From positions 432,427,106-432,491,105 of the forward strand of contig NC_045428.1 of NCBI RefSeq assembly GCF_902635505.1: 64,000 bases of DNA. The letters run 5' to 3'. The DNA comes from Sarcophilus harrisii. Its lineage: Eukaryota; Chordata; Mammalia; Dasyuromorphia; Dasyuridae. Below, one piece after another: positions 1 through 41,214 of this stretch; the stretch's first letter is position 1; each line of letters begins with the position of its first letter. Position numbers and translations under genes: made by a program. The notes beneath the pieces were generated by a model, which was given only the letters and a program-made list of their open reading frames with translations, was not told the origin of the DNA and did no database searches.

Positions 1-2390
1 ATTTCCTCTCATTCATGGGGCTGCAAACAAATCTTTTCACAAAGGAATAGGTTGATGAAAGACCTTTCCTTCTCAGGGAAGAGTCAAACAAAATGAAGGA
101 TCAAAACTGCTGCAGTATTAAAACCAAGAGAGAAGAGATTGTTGAGAGTGGGGGGAATAGTTGTCAGCGTTAAAAGCTGCAAAAGCTTTGTAGCCTTAGA
201 ATCATCATTGACTCTTCATTCTACCTTATTTGCATATCCAGTATTATGCCAAGTCTTATTCATCCTTTTACTTCACAAATTCTTTCTTTTCAAAACCAGA
301 AAGATTTTATAAGGAATTAGAATGAGAAATAAATGAAATTTAAAACCAAAAATTAAGCCTCAATCCCAGAAAATTTTATGTGTTAATTCTGACCAAAACT
401 GTATTTTAAAATTAAGATGACTTCTAAAAAGTCATTGGAAGGATGGGGTGAATGAGAAAGTAGCTTTAAAAAAGATCTTCTGGACCAGATGTGGAAAAAA
501 AAACACAAGAGTAATTTGGAGGAAAAAGGGTATATGAAGAGTTAAGTAATCAGAAGAATACTTTTCAATTGTAATTAGCAAATTACTATCTTAAATTAAT
601 AATTACAGTGTTATAAAAACCAATTATGATACTGTATCAATTACCATGTATATACAGTATACATTCTGTCTCAAGCATTGTGCTAAGATCCGATTATGTT
701 GGGACATTGGTGAGAGGGGAGTAAGAAAAACATAGAAAAGCAAAAATAACTTTTAAAAAATGAATTAAAAGAACATTTCAAATAAAGAAAAAAGGCAGGA
801 GAGTGGAAGGGAAAGAAAGATTATTAGAGATAATATTTTGCATTTCTTAATTTTGGGAACAGATGCAAAAATAATTGGTTATCTAACAAAATGAATAAGA
901 ATGTAATGAAGAAGGGTAAAGAAAAAGTGCTAGAATGTAAGTAGATTGAAATGTAAATGGATTATAAAATAAAAAAGGGTAAGAAAATGGCTTGAAAGCA
1001 ATATCCAACAACATGTTGTTTATAGGAAATCTATCTAATCCTCAAAGATATAAACAGATTTAAACTGAATAGACAAACCAAAAGTTATCATGCTACAATT
1101 ATTTGGCTTTGATACGATTTATAACAAAGCTAAATTCAAATGGGATAGCATTAAGAACTAAAAATAAATATGTTTAAAGGGGTCACAAATAAAAAGAGCA
1201 CATTATTTTGAATATGTAGGTACCATATGTTGTTTATCTTATATTCTGCATAGCAATAACATTTGTGAAGGAAAATTGAATATGAAACAACTAGAAAACT
1301 GAAAGTAGCTTTCTGCAATCCCATTTATCAAAATATAACAAATTTATTTAAAAAGATAAATTTAAAAGTTACAAAGCTACAAAGAAAACTGATTTAATAC
1401 ACACATAAATGTATATGTACATATATATAAATACACATGTACACATACACAGTTACACAGACATATATCCTCTACTAAAATCTTATTCTGAAGTGGAAGT
1501 GGAAGATCCTATACTAAGCTAGAAAGGGTTTCCTATATGGCTCTAGTGAAATCTGTCATTCAAGAATCTATCACTCTAGCTAAGTAGAATCAAGACAGTA
1601 ACAAAGTGGCTATGAAATAAAAATTTTTTGACAACGAAACTCTTAACTAAGTTATAGAAGAAATACAAATTATGTCAACACAGGGAGTACCATGATAATT
1701 ATAATAGATTTTTGAAGAGTTGAAGTACAAATAGAACTAGAAGCCAAGAATTTACATTGCTCCCTGTCTCCTGCCCAATCTACATACAAGAATTATTTTC
1801 TCAGTCTCAGAGAAGTTATAGGTTAATTTGGAAAGGCAAAAATTGTAAACACTATATTTATGGACTAAAACAACAAGCAATTGCAATGAGTTGAACTATT
1901 GGAGGGAACATTCCTACAGGGCAAACTTTGATTCATTATGTAATATGATGCGATATAAGAGATGATTCACTGGAATTACTTACATTTTCTCCTAAAATCA
2001 AAATGTTAATGATTCAGAATTCAGTTTTAAGATTTTATTCTGATCTTTTTTAACTTTTCTAAAAATGCTATAGGATGGGATGAAATGAACCTGAAATACT
2101 CCATATTTTTATATGTAAAATGTTGTCAAATAGCCTTATAATATTTATATAGGTACTACACTGTAAATGCAATGATTTTGTATCATTATAAACTACTGCA
2201 AAAATACCGGAATATATATAGCTACTTTTGGGATTTATTATTTCATGGACTTAGAATGAGTCAAATTATTTTTCCCCAAACATAAACTACATCCAAGTCT
2301 AACACAATTTGGTTAGATTAATAACATCAAATAAGGGGATTCACTCTACTTAACTAAATTGGACACTGAAAAAATAATTAAGAAACTTAC
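1..2390 (-). other. BRCA2 intron 11 (partial)
   Basis: AT-rich. I could not find exon 12 here. About 850-1200 looks like a very old LINE remnant, but I cannot class it. A short (TA/CA) stretch lies at about 1400-1465. Confidence 0.6.
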
Positions 2391-31776
<29,386 letters not shown>

Positions 31777-32246
31777 TTTCTTGCTCCCGGAAACATTAGT
31801 CTGTTAAAGAAGCCTGCAAAATGGAGGGTTATAAGGAATGCCTGGAGAAAGGAGGGGGAGGTTATCAGCGAGTGTTAGTACCCAACAGAGGGGCCGCTAC
31901 GCGGTGGGCCAATCTTCCCATTGTAAGGATAGGCAAACTGAGGCGGCGAAAGGTCCGAGACGAATCCGGTTTCTCCCGAAATGGCAATCCTTAGGTCAGC
32001 GCCGGGAGGACTGGAAGAGGGAAGGGCTGTGACGGCGGTCACCACCACGCCCGCCCTCAAGCTGACACCAGCCAGGTCCGGAGATGCTGCCCGGCACCCG
32101 GGCGGACGGGAGCTCCCGGAACTGACCGGGCCGAGGCGGGGGAGGTTGGGAAGGAAGGGAGAGAGCTGCGCAAGCGCCCATGCACCTCCCCAATTCGGGC
32201 TCCGACCACTAATCTAGTCTGCACAACTTCTCAGCAAACTTTCGGG

Positions 32247-32260
32247 TTCTCGCGCCAAAA
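32247..32260 (-). promoter_or_regulatory. E2F site
   Basis: Reads TTTTGGCGCGAGAA on the minus strand, a full TTTSSCGC-type E2F match. It fits the known S-phase expression of BRCA2. Activity is inferred. Confidence 0.6.
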
Positions 32261-32274
32261 GGCAGCCGGACCGT

Positions 32275-32288
32275 CACGTGACCACGTG
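32275..32288. promoter_or_regulatory. Tandem CACGTG E-boxes (USF type)
   Basis: Two CACGTG palindromes at 32275-32280 and 32283-32288, two bases apart, within GTCACGTGACCACGTGAC. The human BRCA2 promoter is known to be activated by USF through an E-box. A third CACGTG lies near 32470. Confidence 0.65.
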
Positions 32289-32302
32289 ACGTACGAGCGT
32301 CG

Positions 32303-32311
32303 CTTCCGGAA
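32303..32311. promoter_or_regulatory. ETS site
   Basis: CTTCCGGAA, a strong ETS/ELF consensus, 15 bp from the E-box pair. Elf-1 acts with USF at the human BRCA2 promoter, so the grouping looks conserved. Confidence 0.55.
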
Positions 32312-32725
32312 TCGCGAGTCGACGCCGCTTTGGCTCCACCCATTGCCCCTTGTCAGGCTTCCCCTGAATTGGAAGACAAGTCGGAGGGATTGGGCGGGGA
32401 CAAGGGTGGACTTGACCTCTCACTCCCGCTCGCCTCTCTCGAAAAAGGCCTAAAAGTATTTTGCGCATGAGCACGTGCGCTCCTGGCCCCGCCCCCCGTC
32501 TTCCGCTTTCTTCGGGGGCCCCAGGACGCTGTCTACGTAAGCGGAGGGCGTGGCCAAGCGGGAGGCGGGGCTGCGCCCTTTGCGTCCTAGGGAGGTTTCT
32601 CCTCCCTTTTGGTTTTTAGCCTGTTCTTGGTGGGGCGTTTGTGCAGCCTCTTCCATCCCAAGATTCTAAAACTTTGCTCAGGAAGTTAAATGGAGTAGAT
32701 ACAGAAAAATTCCAATTCCATCCCC

Positions 32726-32738
32726 GGGGGGGGGGGGG
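32726..32738 (+). repeat. G13 run
   Basis: Short G homopolymer just beyond the CpG island. Confidence 0.8.
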
Positions 32739-32949
32739 CAAGCTAATTACTCCTTTTCTGCCTCAGTTTCCTCTTCTGCAAAATGCAATTAAGGCGAAAG
32801 AGGAGTCAACATTTCTAGACCTTGTCCCTGCGCTCACCCCATTCCCCGCTCCCTCAAAAAATAAAAAATCCAAGTCTTTCTGTCGTCTCATTTCTATCAC
32901 AGCTCCCCCATTCTTTTAGTGGCACAGGCTAAAAACCATTGCCTCATCT

Positions 32950-33060
32950 TTCTCAGGGACCGCATCTGTCAGCTAAAAATAGTATCCGTCAAGCCCTGGG
33001 GATAACAAGGACAAAATATAGCCCCTGCTGTCAAGAAACTCGCCTTTTAAATGAGCAGAC
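32950..33060 (-). mobile_element. L2 3' end
   Basis: Antisense: AGCCCTGGGGATAACAAGGA and CCCTGCTGTCAAGAAACTCG. Confidence 0.5.
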
Positions 33061-33154
33061 GTGTATGGAGTTCGGTACAAGCAAGATATAGACAGGATCA
33101 ACTTGGGGTAGTCTCCCCGGGAAGGTGCTGTGGTTTCTAGCCTCTTGCTAAATG

Positions 33155-33240
33155 AATGAAGAAGCATTTAATAAATGCTTACTGTGTGCCGAACACTGTC
33201 TCACTTCAAAATCAAAGACAACTCCTGTTTTCAAGTTTAT
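33155..33240 (-). mobile_element. L2 3' end split by L1
   Basis: AAGCATTTAATAAATGCTTA and TGTGTGCCGAACACTG mark an antisense L2 end; its continuation CAAGGAGTTTATATTTTAAA lies at about 34,480-34,620, beyond the L1. Confidence 0.6.
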
Positions 33241-33275
33241 ATATACATACATATATATATATGTATATTTATACC

Positions 33276-34480
33276 TTTTTTTTATTATAGTAACTTTTTA
33301 TTGACAGAATCCATGCCAGGGTAATTTTTTTTTACAACATTATCCCTTGCACTCACTTCTGTTCCGATTTTCCCCTCCCACCCTCCACCCCCTCCCCTAG
33401 ATGGCAAGCAGTCCTATATATGTTGAATATGTCGTAGTATATCCTAGATATATAATGTATGTGTGCAGATCCAAACAGTTTTCTTGTTGCTCAGGGAGAA
33501 TTGGATTCAGAAGGTAAAAATAACCCGGGAAGAAAAACAAAAATGCAAGCAGTTTACATTCATTTCCCAGTGTTCTTTCTTTTCGCTGCTTCTGTCCATC
33601 CTTGATCAATTGAAATTGAGTTAGGTCTCTTTGTCAAAGAAATCCACTGACATCAGAATACATCTTTATACAGTATCGTTGTTGACGTATATAATGATCT
33701 CTTGGTTCTGCTCATTTCACTCAGCATCAGTTCATGTAATTCTCTCTGTATTCATCCTGCTGGTCATTTCTTACAGAACAATAATATTCCATAACATTCA
33801 TATATCACAATTTACCCAACCATTCTCCAATTGATGAGCATCCATTCATTTTCCAGTTTCTAGCCACTACAAACAGGGCTGCCACAAACATTTTGGCACA
33901 TACAGGTCCCTTTCCCTTCTTTAGTATGTCCTTGGTGTATAAGCTCAGTAGTAGCACTGCTGGGTCAAAGGGTATGCACAGTTTGATAACTTTTTGAGCA
34001 TAGTTCCAAACTACTCTCCAAAATGGTTGGATTCGCTCACAACTCCACCAACAATGCATCAATGTCTTAGTTTTCCCACATCCCCTCCAACAATCATCCT
34101 TATTTTTTCCTGTCATCTTAGCCAATCTGACAGGTGTGTAGTGGTATCTCAGAGTTGTCTTAATTTGTATTTCTCTGATTAATAATGATTTGAAACACTC
34201 TTTCATATGAGTGGTAATGATTTCAATTTCATCATCTGAAAATTGTCTGTTCATATCCTTTGACCATTTGTCAATTGGAGAATGGCTTGGTTTCTTATAA
34301 ATTAGAGTCAGTTCTCTATATATTTTGGAAATGAGGCCTTTATCAGAACCTTTAACTGTGAAGATGTTTTCCCATTTTGTTGCTTCCCTTCTAATCTTGT
34401 TTGCATTAGTTTTGTTTGTACAGAAGCTTTTTAATTTGATGTAATCAAAAATTTCTATTTTGTGATCAATAATGGTCAAG
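33276..34480 (-). mobile_element. L1, 5'-truncated, ORF2 C-terminus kept
   Basis: A 1.2-kb antisense L1. The conceptual ORF2 C-terminus (33805-34479, 224 codons without stop) has the cysteine motif CWRGCGKTKTLMHCWWSC and IPFDPAVLLLSLYTKD, as in L1 of other mammals. It ends with the 3' UTR (CCCCTAGATGGCAAGCAGTC) and a T-rich end at 33276. The intact frame suggests moderate age. Inserted in an older L2. Confidence 0.85.
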
Positions 34481-35005
34481 GAGTTTATATTTTAAACAGA
34501 AGCGTACAATGGAAGTATACCGTGGAGTAGTTATTGATCCAGAAGGTTACAGGGATGAAGAATGGGGAAGAGGAGGACATAGAAATGAAACATCTTCTAG
34601 CTACAATGTTGTAGTTTTAAAATCACCTTCTAGTCTAGACTGAAGAGGGTTAGGGAGAGGTGTAGTTTGATAGGGTATCTGAGGCAGAATGACAATTGGT
34701 AGAGATGGTGGGAAGTGAATTTCAATTTTATAATACTATTGCTATTCCCTTTCTTTCATTCCTACTGCTGTCCTGTCAAAGTAGATCACATCTGATCATT
34801 GCCATGATAACTAGGAGCATTCTCATCCTCTCTTCCTTTACAGAGGAAGCTAAGGATGATTATATGATCTCCCCAAGTTCCACTAAGTAGCAATATTCTG
34901 AGATGTGCTTAGAACTTAGTTCTGTTAACTCCAAAATTAGGCTTCTTTCTAGACTGTGGTTCCTTCTCTGTTGTCTTATGTCACACCAGTGGAAGAATCA
35001 GAATT

Positions 35006-35553
35006 TTTTTTTAATAGCCTTTTATTTACAGGTTATATGTATGGGTAACTTTACAGCATTGACAATTGCCAAACTTCTTGTTCCAATTTTTCCCCTCCTT
35101 TCCCCCACCCCCTCCCCCAGATGGCAGGATGACCAGTAGATGTTAAATATATTAAAATATAAATTAGATACACAATAAGTATACATGACCAAACCGTTAT
35201 TTTGCTGTACAAAAAGAATCAGACTCTGAAATATTGTACAATTAGCCTGTGAAGGAAATCCAAAATGCAGGTGGGCAAAAATATAGGGATTGGGAATTCA
35301 ATGTAATGGTTTTTAGTCATCTCTCAGAGTTCTTTCTCTGGGCACAGCTGGTTCAGTTCATTATTGCTCCATTGGAACTGATTTGGTTGATCTCATTGCT
35401 GAGGATGGCCAGATCCATCAGAATTGATCATCATATAGTATTGTTGTTGAAGCATATAATGATCTCCTGGCCCTGCTCAGGGCCTGCTCAGGCCCTGCTT
35501 GACCTGAGTGATGGCTTCACTCAGCATCAGTTCGTGTAAGTCTCTCCAGGCCT
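35006..35553 (-). mobile_element. L1 3' fragment with perfect TSD
   Basis: Poly(T)-first tail (TTTATTTACAGGTTATATGT; CCCAGATGGCAGGATGACCA). Flanked by TGGAAGAATCAGAATT at 34990-35005 and 35554-35569 (16 bp). Near its 5' end a short duplicated GCCTGCTCAGG-type stretch. Confidence 0.85.
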
Positions 35554-35630
35554 TGGAAGAATCAGAATTAAAAACTATCATTATCTCCAGGCTGGACTGT
35601 TGCCATATCTAGTTCTTGCCTGAAATTTTC

Positions 35631-35861
35631 TTTTTTTTTTTTTTTTTTTTTTTTTAGATTGATAAAAGATGTTTATTATTGAGTTTAGAAGTAAGGGATA
35701 GGTGAAGGTAGAGATAAGGAGGGCAATGGACAGAGGGTCCAGTGGACAGAGGGTCCTCACATGGCTGCCATGTTTGGAATCTCTGCAAAGAGGGGTTCCC
35801 AGTGAGGCCCTTTTAAGTCAGAGACTTAGCTCGAGGGTCTTTGGGGTGTAGCCCCAAAGTT
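35631..35861 (-). mobile_element. Recent retrocopy of unrecognised transcript
   Basis: T25 (35631-35655) then 206 bp, flanked by TTGCCTGAAATTTTC at 35616-35630 and 35862-35876. On the minus strand AATAAA (35677-35672) lies 16 nt before the poly(A). A 14-nt unit TGGACAGAGGGTCC is repeated after 2 nt (plus strand 35727-35756). It looks like L1-driven retroposition; the source RNA is unknown to me. A solitary end of a retroviral-type transcript is one option, without proof. Confidence 0.7.
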
Positions 35862-35879
35862 TTGCCTGAAATTTTCAAT

Positions 35880-35945
35880 CCACTGATGAGTTGGGTTAAA
35901 TAGCCTCTGAGTTCCTTCCAACTCTCTATCTTTGATCTATGATTT
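35880..35945 (+). mobile_element. L3/CR1 3' end
   Basis: Short sense piece: TAGCCTCTGAGTTCCTTCCA and CTATGATT end. Confidence 0.5.
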
Positions 35946-35959
35946 CTATCCAAAAGTAG

Positions 35960-36160
35960 GCCTGGAATACAAATTCTTCCTCAGATGCTTAGCTAGTTCT
36001 GTGATCATGGGAAAGTCATTTAATCTTCATCTACCTCAGTATGCTACACTGTAAAATGGAGATAATAGCATTTAGGTCACAGGGTTTCTGTGAGGATCAA
36101 ATAAGAGAGTATGTATAAAGTGTCTAGCATATGGTAGGCCTTTATCTTATTCCCTTCCCC
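35960..36160 (+). mobile_element. MIR-type SINE
   Basis: Sense copy: GGGAAAGTCATTTAATCTTC, TAAAATGGAGATAATAGCAT and CTAGCATATGGTAGGCC. Confidence 0.65.
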
Positions 36161-36217
36161 TTTGTTTCATCCATTTTATGTTCTGATGTCAGATTAATAT
36201 TTCTTTGAAAAATTTTA

Positions 36218-36600
36218 AAATAATAGCCTTTTATTTTCAAAATATATATAAAAGATACCTTCCAACTTTCACTCTTGCAAAAATCTGTATTTCAAGTTTT
36301 TCTCCCTCCTTCACTCTCTCCCCTAGACAGCAAGCTAATACATGTGCAATTCTTCTATATATATTTCCATATTTATCATGCTGCACAAGAAAAATCAGAC
36401 CAAAAAGGAAAAAAACGAGAAAAAAGCAAGCAAACAGCAACAAAAAAAGGTGAAAATACTATGTTGTGATCCACATTTAGTCCCCACAGTCATCTCTCTG
36501 GGTAAGATGTCTCTCTCCATCACAAGTCCATTGGAATTGGCCTGAATCAACTCATTGTTGAAAAGAGCCAAATCCATAATAGTTTATCATCATACATAGA
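36218..36600 (-). mobile_element. L1 3' end
   Basis: Antisense L1 tail: ATAGCCTTTTATTTTCAAAA, CCCCTAGACAGCAAGCTAAT, and CATTGGAATTGG-type end. The plus-strand copies at 11.0 and 41.4 kb are the same family. Confidence 0.75.
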
Positions 36601-39300
36601 TTAATATTTTTAAAGCATTATTATGATTGTGTCAGCATTTAGTACTATGTACTGTCACCATTCTTACCAAAAAAAAAACAAAAAAAAACTCCAATATTCC
36701 CTAATGCCAGTGGAATACATCTTTGACTCTTTAGTCTGTTATTAAGGGCACTTTACAATTCTATTTTTCCAATTTTATTTTCTACCACTCCTCTTAACAC
36801 CATAATTGCTGTCAAATTTAACTCCTATATGTTCTCCAAACAGCCTTTTTCACACCTCCATGTTTCCTTCTAATATAATGAACTGGAAGCAGGGGTCTGC
36901 TGGACCTAACAAGTTTTTACATCTCTGAAATTGGTATTATTTTGTAAACTGTCTAGACTTTAAAAGTGCTGGGGAAATTGTTAATAATGCATAATAATTC
37001 CAAACTCCAGTAACCACTGACTTAGCTTGCATACTTTCTTGTTAGAAGGAAAATTCTTTCTCCAGGTTTTTGTCCACTTAAAGAGGCCAAACTTGGAGAA
37101 AAGAGAATTAAAAGAATTTAATAAAAAAATCATGTTAGCCAACTTGAAAAGCTAATTACCAGAAATCAGCCAGGGATTCAGGACAGAGCCAGTTTTTATC
37201 AATAATTTTCCTAATAAGATAGATAATTCTGATTGGTCCATAGAAGCAAAAGAGGGTGGGCTATTGAATTTCAGCTTCTCAATTGCCTGTAAGTGATGCT
37301 TAACAATTAGAGATATATCTCAGATAGCAGGAAATAGAAAAATTACAGATGGTTGCCTTCTTTAATATTGATTGACAAGCAGTATTGGAAACAATGAGTT
37401 ACTGAGTCATCATAGCTTTCAATGCTATCTCTCCATCAGAGAAGCATATTGGGTGAGATAGCATTGCTTCCTGAGTAACAAGGAGAAAAGCTGAAATACT
37501 AGTAGCAGTAAAAGTGTTATGCCATAGTTCTCTTTAACTGTTCTGACTTGGTTTCCCTGAACTAGTTTCCTTTGTCTCAGTTTCCTTAACTGTTCTGTCA
37601 AATCCCCTTAGTCGTAAAAATCCACTCTGGTCCATTAAGATTGGGAACCATTTACTCTAAGGTTATAAATTGCTAGCAAGATAAACAAGAAGAGCAGAGC
37701 TCCTGTCCTCAAGAATTTACAATATCCCTCAAGACCTCACTGACATCTTTATCTCTAGGTATTCAGACATCCTGTCTCTGGGCTTTTAGGATTTATGGTC
37801 TCCCCCCATCCTGACAGAAGCCTTCCCACGCATTTTGGTTCTTTGTCTCTAGAAGGGTATTTAAGGAATTGGGCAGTTCCTATTCATGGCTGGATTCCAG
37901 CCCTGGGACCAACATGGTTTCCTTGGTCCCAGTACATTTTTATCTCTATCTGACTGGATAATTTGAGACAAGAGTCCTGTCCAGTCAATTATACTCTCCA
38001 ATTAATAGAATATTGAAAACTCTCTAATCTCTCTCCTGCCTCAATTTCTCTGGCATTACAAAAGAAAATTCAGAAGCTAAAACTGATACGCAGTTGAATT
38101 TTCCAGAAAGAGCACCAAACTGTCAAAAAAACTTGATTCCTTTCCCAGGACTGTTCCTGATCAGCATTATAGTAGCTAGGGCCCTTCTTCCTTCCTCATC
38201 TATTCAGATTCTGGACTAGTAGCGATTGCCCCACTGGAGACCCAATTGGTCAGTTCCAATTATGCAGTCTTTTCCTTCCTTCCTTCCCTCTCTTCTTTCC
38301 TTCCTTCCTTCCTTCCTTCCTTCCTTCCTTCCTTCCTTCCTTCCTTCCTTCCTTCCTTCCTTCCTCCCTCTCCCTCTGTCCACATGGGAAGTCATATCCC
38401 TACATGTAGGAGTTCTACTCACAGGAATAGAAATTTTGATTGTTTAAACTTCTCTAGCTATCTTGGGGTTTGTGGGAATAGATTTTTAAAATTCTTTTCT
38501 CTTCCCTTTGGCCTCTGACAAAACCCATTGGAATTCAAATGGAGCTACTAGACTATAGCTTAAACCCCAAATCATTCTGGGTCTCAATGACTGGCCAATA
38601 ATAGGTCTTACTTCATTTGATCATTGTTTGGGTTTTGATAGCTCAGAGTGAGTGAAAATAGTAACTGTTTCTGTTTTGGCCAGAAACTAAGGATCTTCCC
38701 CTCCCATATTAATTTTTTTTTTTTTTAAAGTTGGTAAACTAGGTTATCTTTTGCCTCATTTCTTATCTAGCCTTAAATCACCAAATGGGTGTTGTCCTCA
38801 GACAAACTGAGACCTGGGAAAGACCTTAATTTAAGGTCTCTCTCTGCAACTGGGGCCATTTCCAATTGTCCTAACCTCTGTCATGCCATGAACTCAGTTG
38901 ACTTCTGATGGAGTGAGGATTTTGTACAGACTGCCTCACTAAAATTCAATTCACTTGAGAGTCATGACATTACCCTCTTGATGTCATTGGTCCTCTTGGG
39001 AACACAATAGATCCCGGAAAAGTAAACTTAAATCAATAACTCTGGAGCCCTTGTCAATATGTTTACTTTTTTCCCTAGTCAGTCAAAGTGTTTTGTAAGG
39101 CTCAAATGAAATAATAAATGTAAAGTGCCTTGCAAAACGTTTAAAGCATATATAAATGCTAGCCATTATAATTTATTATGAGATTGCAGTCACTTGGCTT
39201 TTAGATTGGTGATAATTTAATTCCCAGAGACTTCTATGCTATTCTGACACAGTTTAACCAGTGTTTATAGATCAATACTAGGGTGTGTTGATAAATAGTT
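36600..39300. other. Repeat-poor to unclassified interval
   Basis: No gene seen. A stretch at 37,800-38,050 with GGTATTTAAGG and GCCTCAATTTCTCTGGCATT may be an old LTR remnant, but no ends or genes were identified. A possible RTE-linked SINE at about 38,860-39,005 (CAATTCACTTGAGAGTCATG, TGATGTCATTGGTCCTCTTG) is the clearest item. A SINE tail lies at 39,085-39,175. Confidence 0.4.
38268..38379 (+). repeat. (TTCC)n microsatellite
   Basis: About 110 bp of TTCC repeat, with CT-rich edges. Open frames across it are artefacts. Confidence 0.95.
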
Positions 39301-40351
39301 AAGGGAGGAGGGGATCTATATACATATACACATATACATTTTTAAGTTTAATCTGCATCATTAACATTTTTATAAGTCTAGATAATCAACAAAACAACAA
39401 CTCAAGTCCTAATTTGTGATTTCTGATGTGTAAATGCTTACACTGAAAATTTAATAAGTAAATTAGAGCTGGCTCCAGGATACAGCTGATCAGAAGACAT
39501 AGTTCAAAGCAAGGACAATTTATGAAATAAAGTAGGGAGATTAGTAATAGCTCGTTTCCCTTATAAACCCCTGGCAATATTCTCCCACAAAAATACATAC
39601 TATCAGTGGGGAAGCAAGTATTCATAGTGATCCTGTGTGGAGGGGCCTCTCACAGTCTCTGCTGGACTCATTGGGCTTAATCCATTTATAGGTATAGAGC
39701 ATGGTTCCATTAGGTCATAGGGCCTATTCCTTTCTGAGTGTGGAATACGCCTGTCTTGCCATAAAGTGTCTACTAGTGCTTTCTGCTTGTCACTTTCTCA
39801 GTATCTTTTTATGGAGTATTATTCCTTATTACTACTTTTTAGACTTTTTCTTGCAGTACCAGCCAAGCCACCTCAACATCAGTTTGTTATAAAGCCTAGG
39901 TTTCCAAATTTTTTTTGATCATACACATTTTTTAAGAAAAACAAAAAGTTCCTCAAACTTTTGAGTACTAATATATATAATATATTTATACACACACTAT
40001 AATATATACTATATATACTATAATATTTAAACAAAGATATATATATTATATATAAATTTCATGTCTGTTGTACTAATCACTAATGTACACAAATAAAACA
40101 AAAATACAAAAATATAAAAGATGAGAGTGAAAAATTTCACTTTAATGAATAGCATAAAATTCATTTTTGGATTTTGAGAACAAGGTCACTGATTGCATAG
40201 AATAGCAGTGTTTTAAAGGAGAAACTGTGATGGATTTGTAGTTTGAGCACTTGGATTCTAGATACTGATCTTGCTACTGTCAACTTTTTTCAGAGTTTGG
40301 TCTAAGAAAGACAGAGTTAGATTGTATCTGTGGATTTATTCCTCTTAAGAA

Positions 40352-40367
40352 GGCAGATGGGTGTGTG

Positions 40368-40406
<39 letters not shown>
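40352..40406 (+). repeat. (TG)n microsatellite
   Basis: About 25 TG units with one GCG interruption. Confidence 0.95.
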
Positions 40407-40409
<3 letters not shown>

Positions 40410-40734
40410 CTAAACTTGGGGTAGACTTAGGCAGCAAGGGTTATAGAGACAAAAATCACAAGTCAGAGTGTCCCTGGGCTGGGTTGTTTTTCAGAAGCCC
40501 TATCATGGCCATATTAGGCCAATCCCCAGGACTGGGGTTGGCATGAGTCAGTCTGAATTGGTTTTGTAGCATTGAAGGAGTTCAGAGTTTAGCAAGTGAA
40601 TACTGCTAGGGATTTCTGATGTACCCAGCTTAAGGAATACTCAGTTTGTCTCCTGCAAGGCTGATTCTGATTCCCAGGTTAGTCTGGCCTCCTCTGGATG
40701 GTAGAGGAGCTTAAGCAAAACAAGGTGGTTAGTC

Positions 40735-40865
40735 ATTAACTGTCTCAGTTCCATACTACTTATTAGCTGTGGGATCATAGGCAAATCACCTGGGCCTCAG
40801 TTTTCTCATTTGTAAAATGAGGGGACTGGACAAGATGCTTTTAAGATCCTGCTTCATTATTTTGC
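40735..40865 (+). mobile_element. MIR-type SINE with L3-like tail
   Basis: GGCAAATCACCTGGGCCTCA, TTTGTAAAATGAGGGGACTG, then GACAAGATGCTTTTAAGATC. Confidence 0.6.
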
Positions 40866-40875
40866 CATTTCTTGT

Positions 40876-41130
40876 GGCAGATGGATGACTCAGTGGATAG
40901 AATGCTGCACTTGTAGTCAAGAAGACTTGCATTTAAATATGACTTCAGATATTTACTATCTGTATGACCTTGGACAAGTCATTTAACTTTTGTTTGCTTT
41001 GTTTTTTTTCAGCTGTAAAATGGGGATAACTGTCTTTCAGAGTTGCTATTGAGGGTTGAGTTATTTGTAAAGTCCTAAGCACAATTCCTGATACATAAAA
41101 GGCATTATATAAATGCTTATTCCCTTTCTT
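40876..41130 (+). mobile_element. MIR-type SINE
   Basis: Near full: GGATGACTCAGTGGATAGAA, TTGGACAAGTCATTTAACTT, TAAAATGGGGATAACTGTC. Confidence 0.75.
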
Positions 41131-41214
41131 TAACAGTAAATATAAGTGTTTTAAAAGGAGTCCTATTTCTTTATCTGTAGATATTTTATATACATAATGC
41201 AAAAAGAGACAGTT

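Larger units (their letters stand above)
31880..32645. promoter_or_regulatory. CpG island / bidirectional BRCA2-ZAR1L promoter
   Basis: A GC- and CpG-rich island in otherwise AT-rich sequence, placed just 5' of BRCA2 exon 2. It must hold the untranslated BRCA2 exon 1 (minus strand), whose donor I could not choose with confidence. In human, BRCA2 and ZAR1L (ZAR2) share a divergent promoter, and the same is inferred here. GC boxes (CCCCGCCCCCC near 32490; GGAGGCGGGGC near 32562) and an ATTGGGCGGGG near 32390 are visible. Candidate ZAR1L first-exon donor: TCTAC|GTAAGC near 32536 (weak inference). Confidence 0.85.

Noticed and set aside
1-2390. BRCA2 exon 12
   Set aside because: No stretch resembling the expected GEPSIKRNLLNEFDRI-type peptide with splice sites; it lies off the edge.
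32450-32919. Open frames in and after the CpG island
   Set aside because: GC-rich sequence gives long frames by chance; no homology or Kozak/splice support.
37010-38120. Solo LTR of an endogenous retrovirus
   Set aside because: A TATA-like GGTATTTAAGG and a weak LTR-like look only; no matching ends, target duplication or viral genes could be shown.
38216-38518. Frames of repeated Pro/Leu/Ser or Gly/Arg/Lys/Glu
   Set aside because: They are translations of the (TTCC)n microsatellite.
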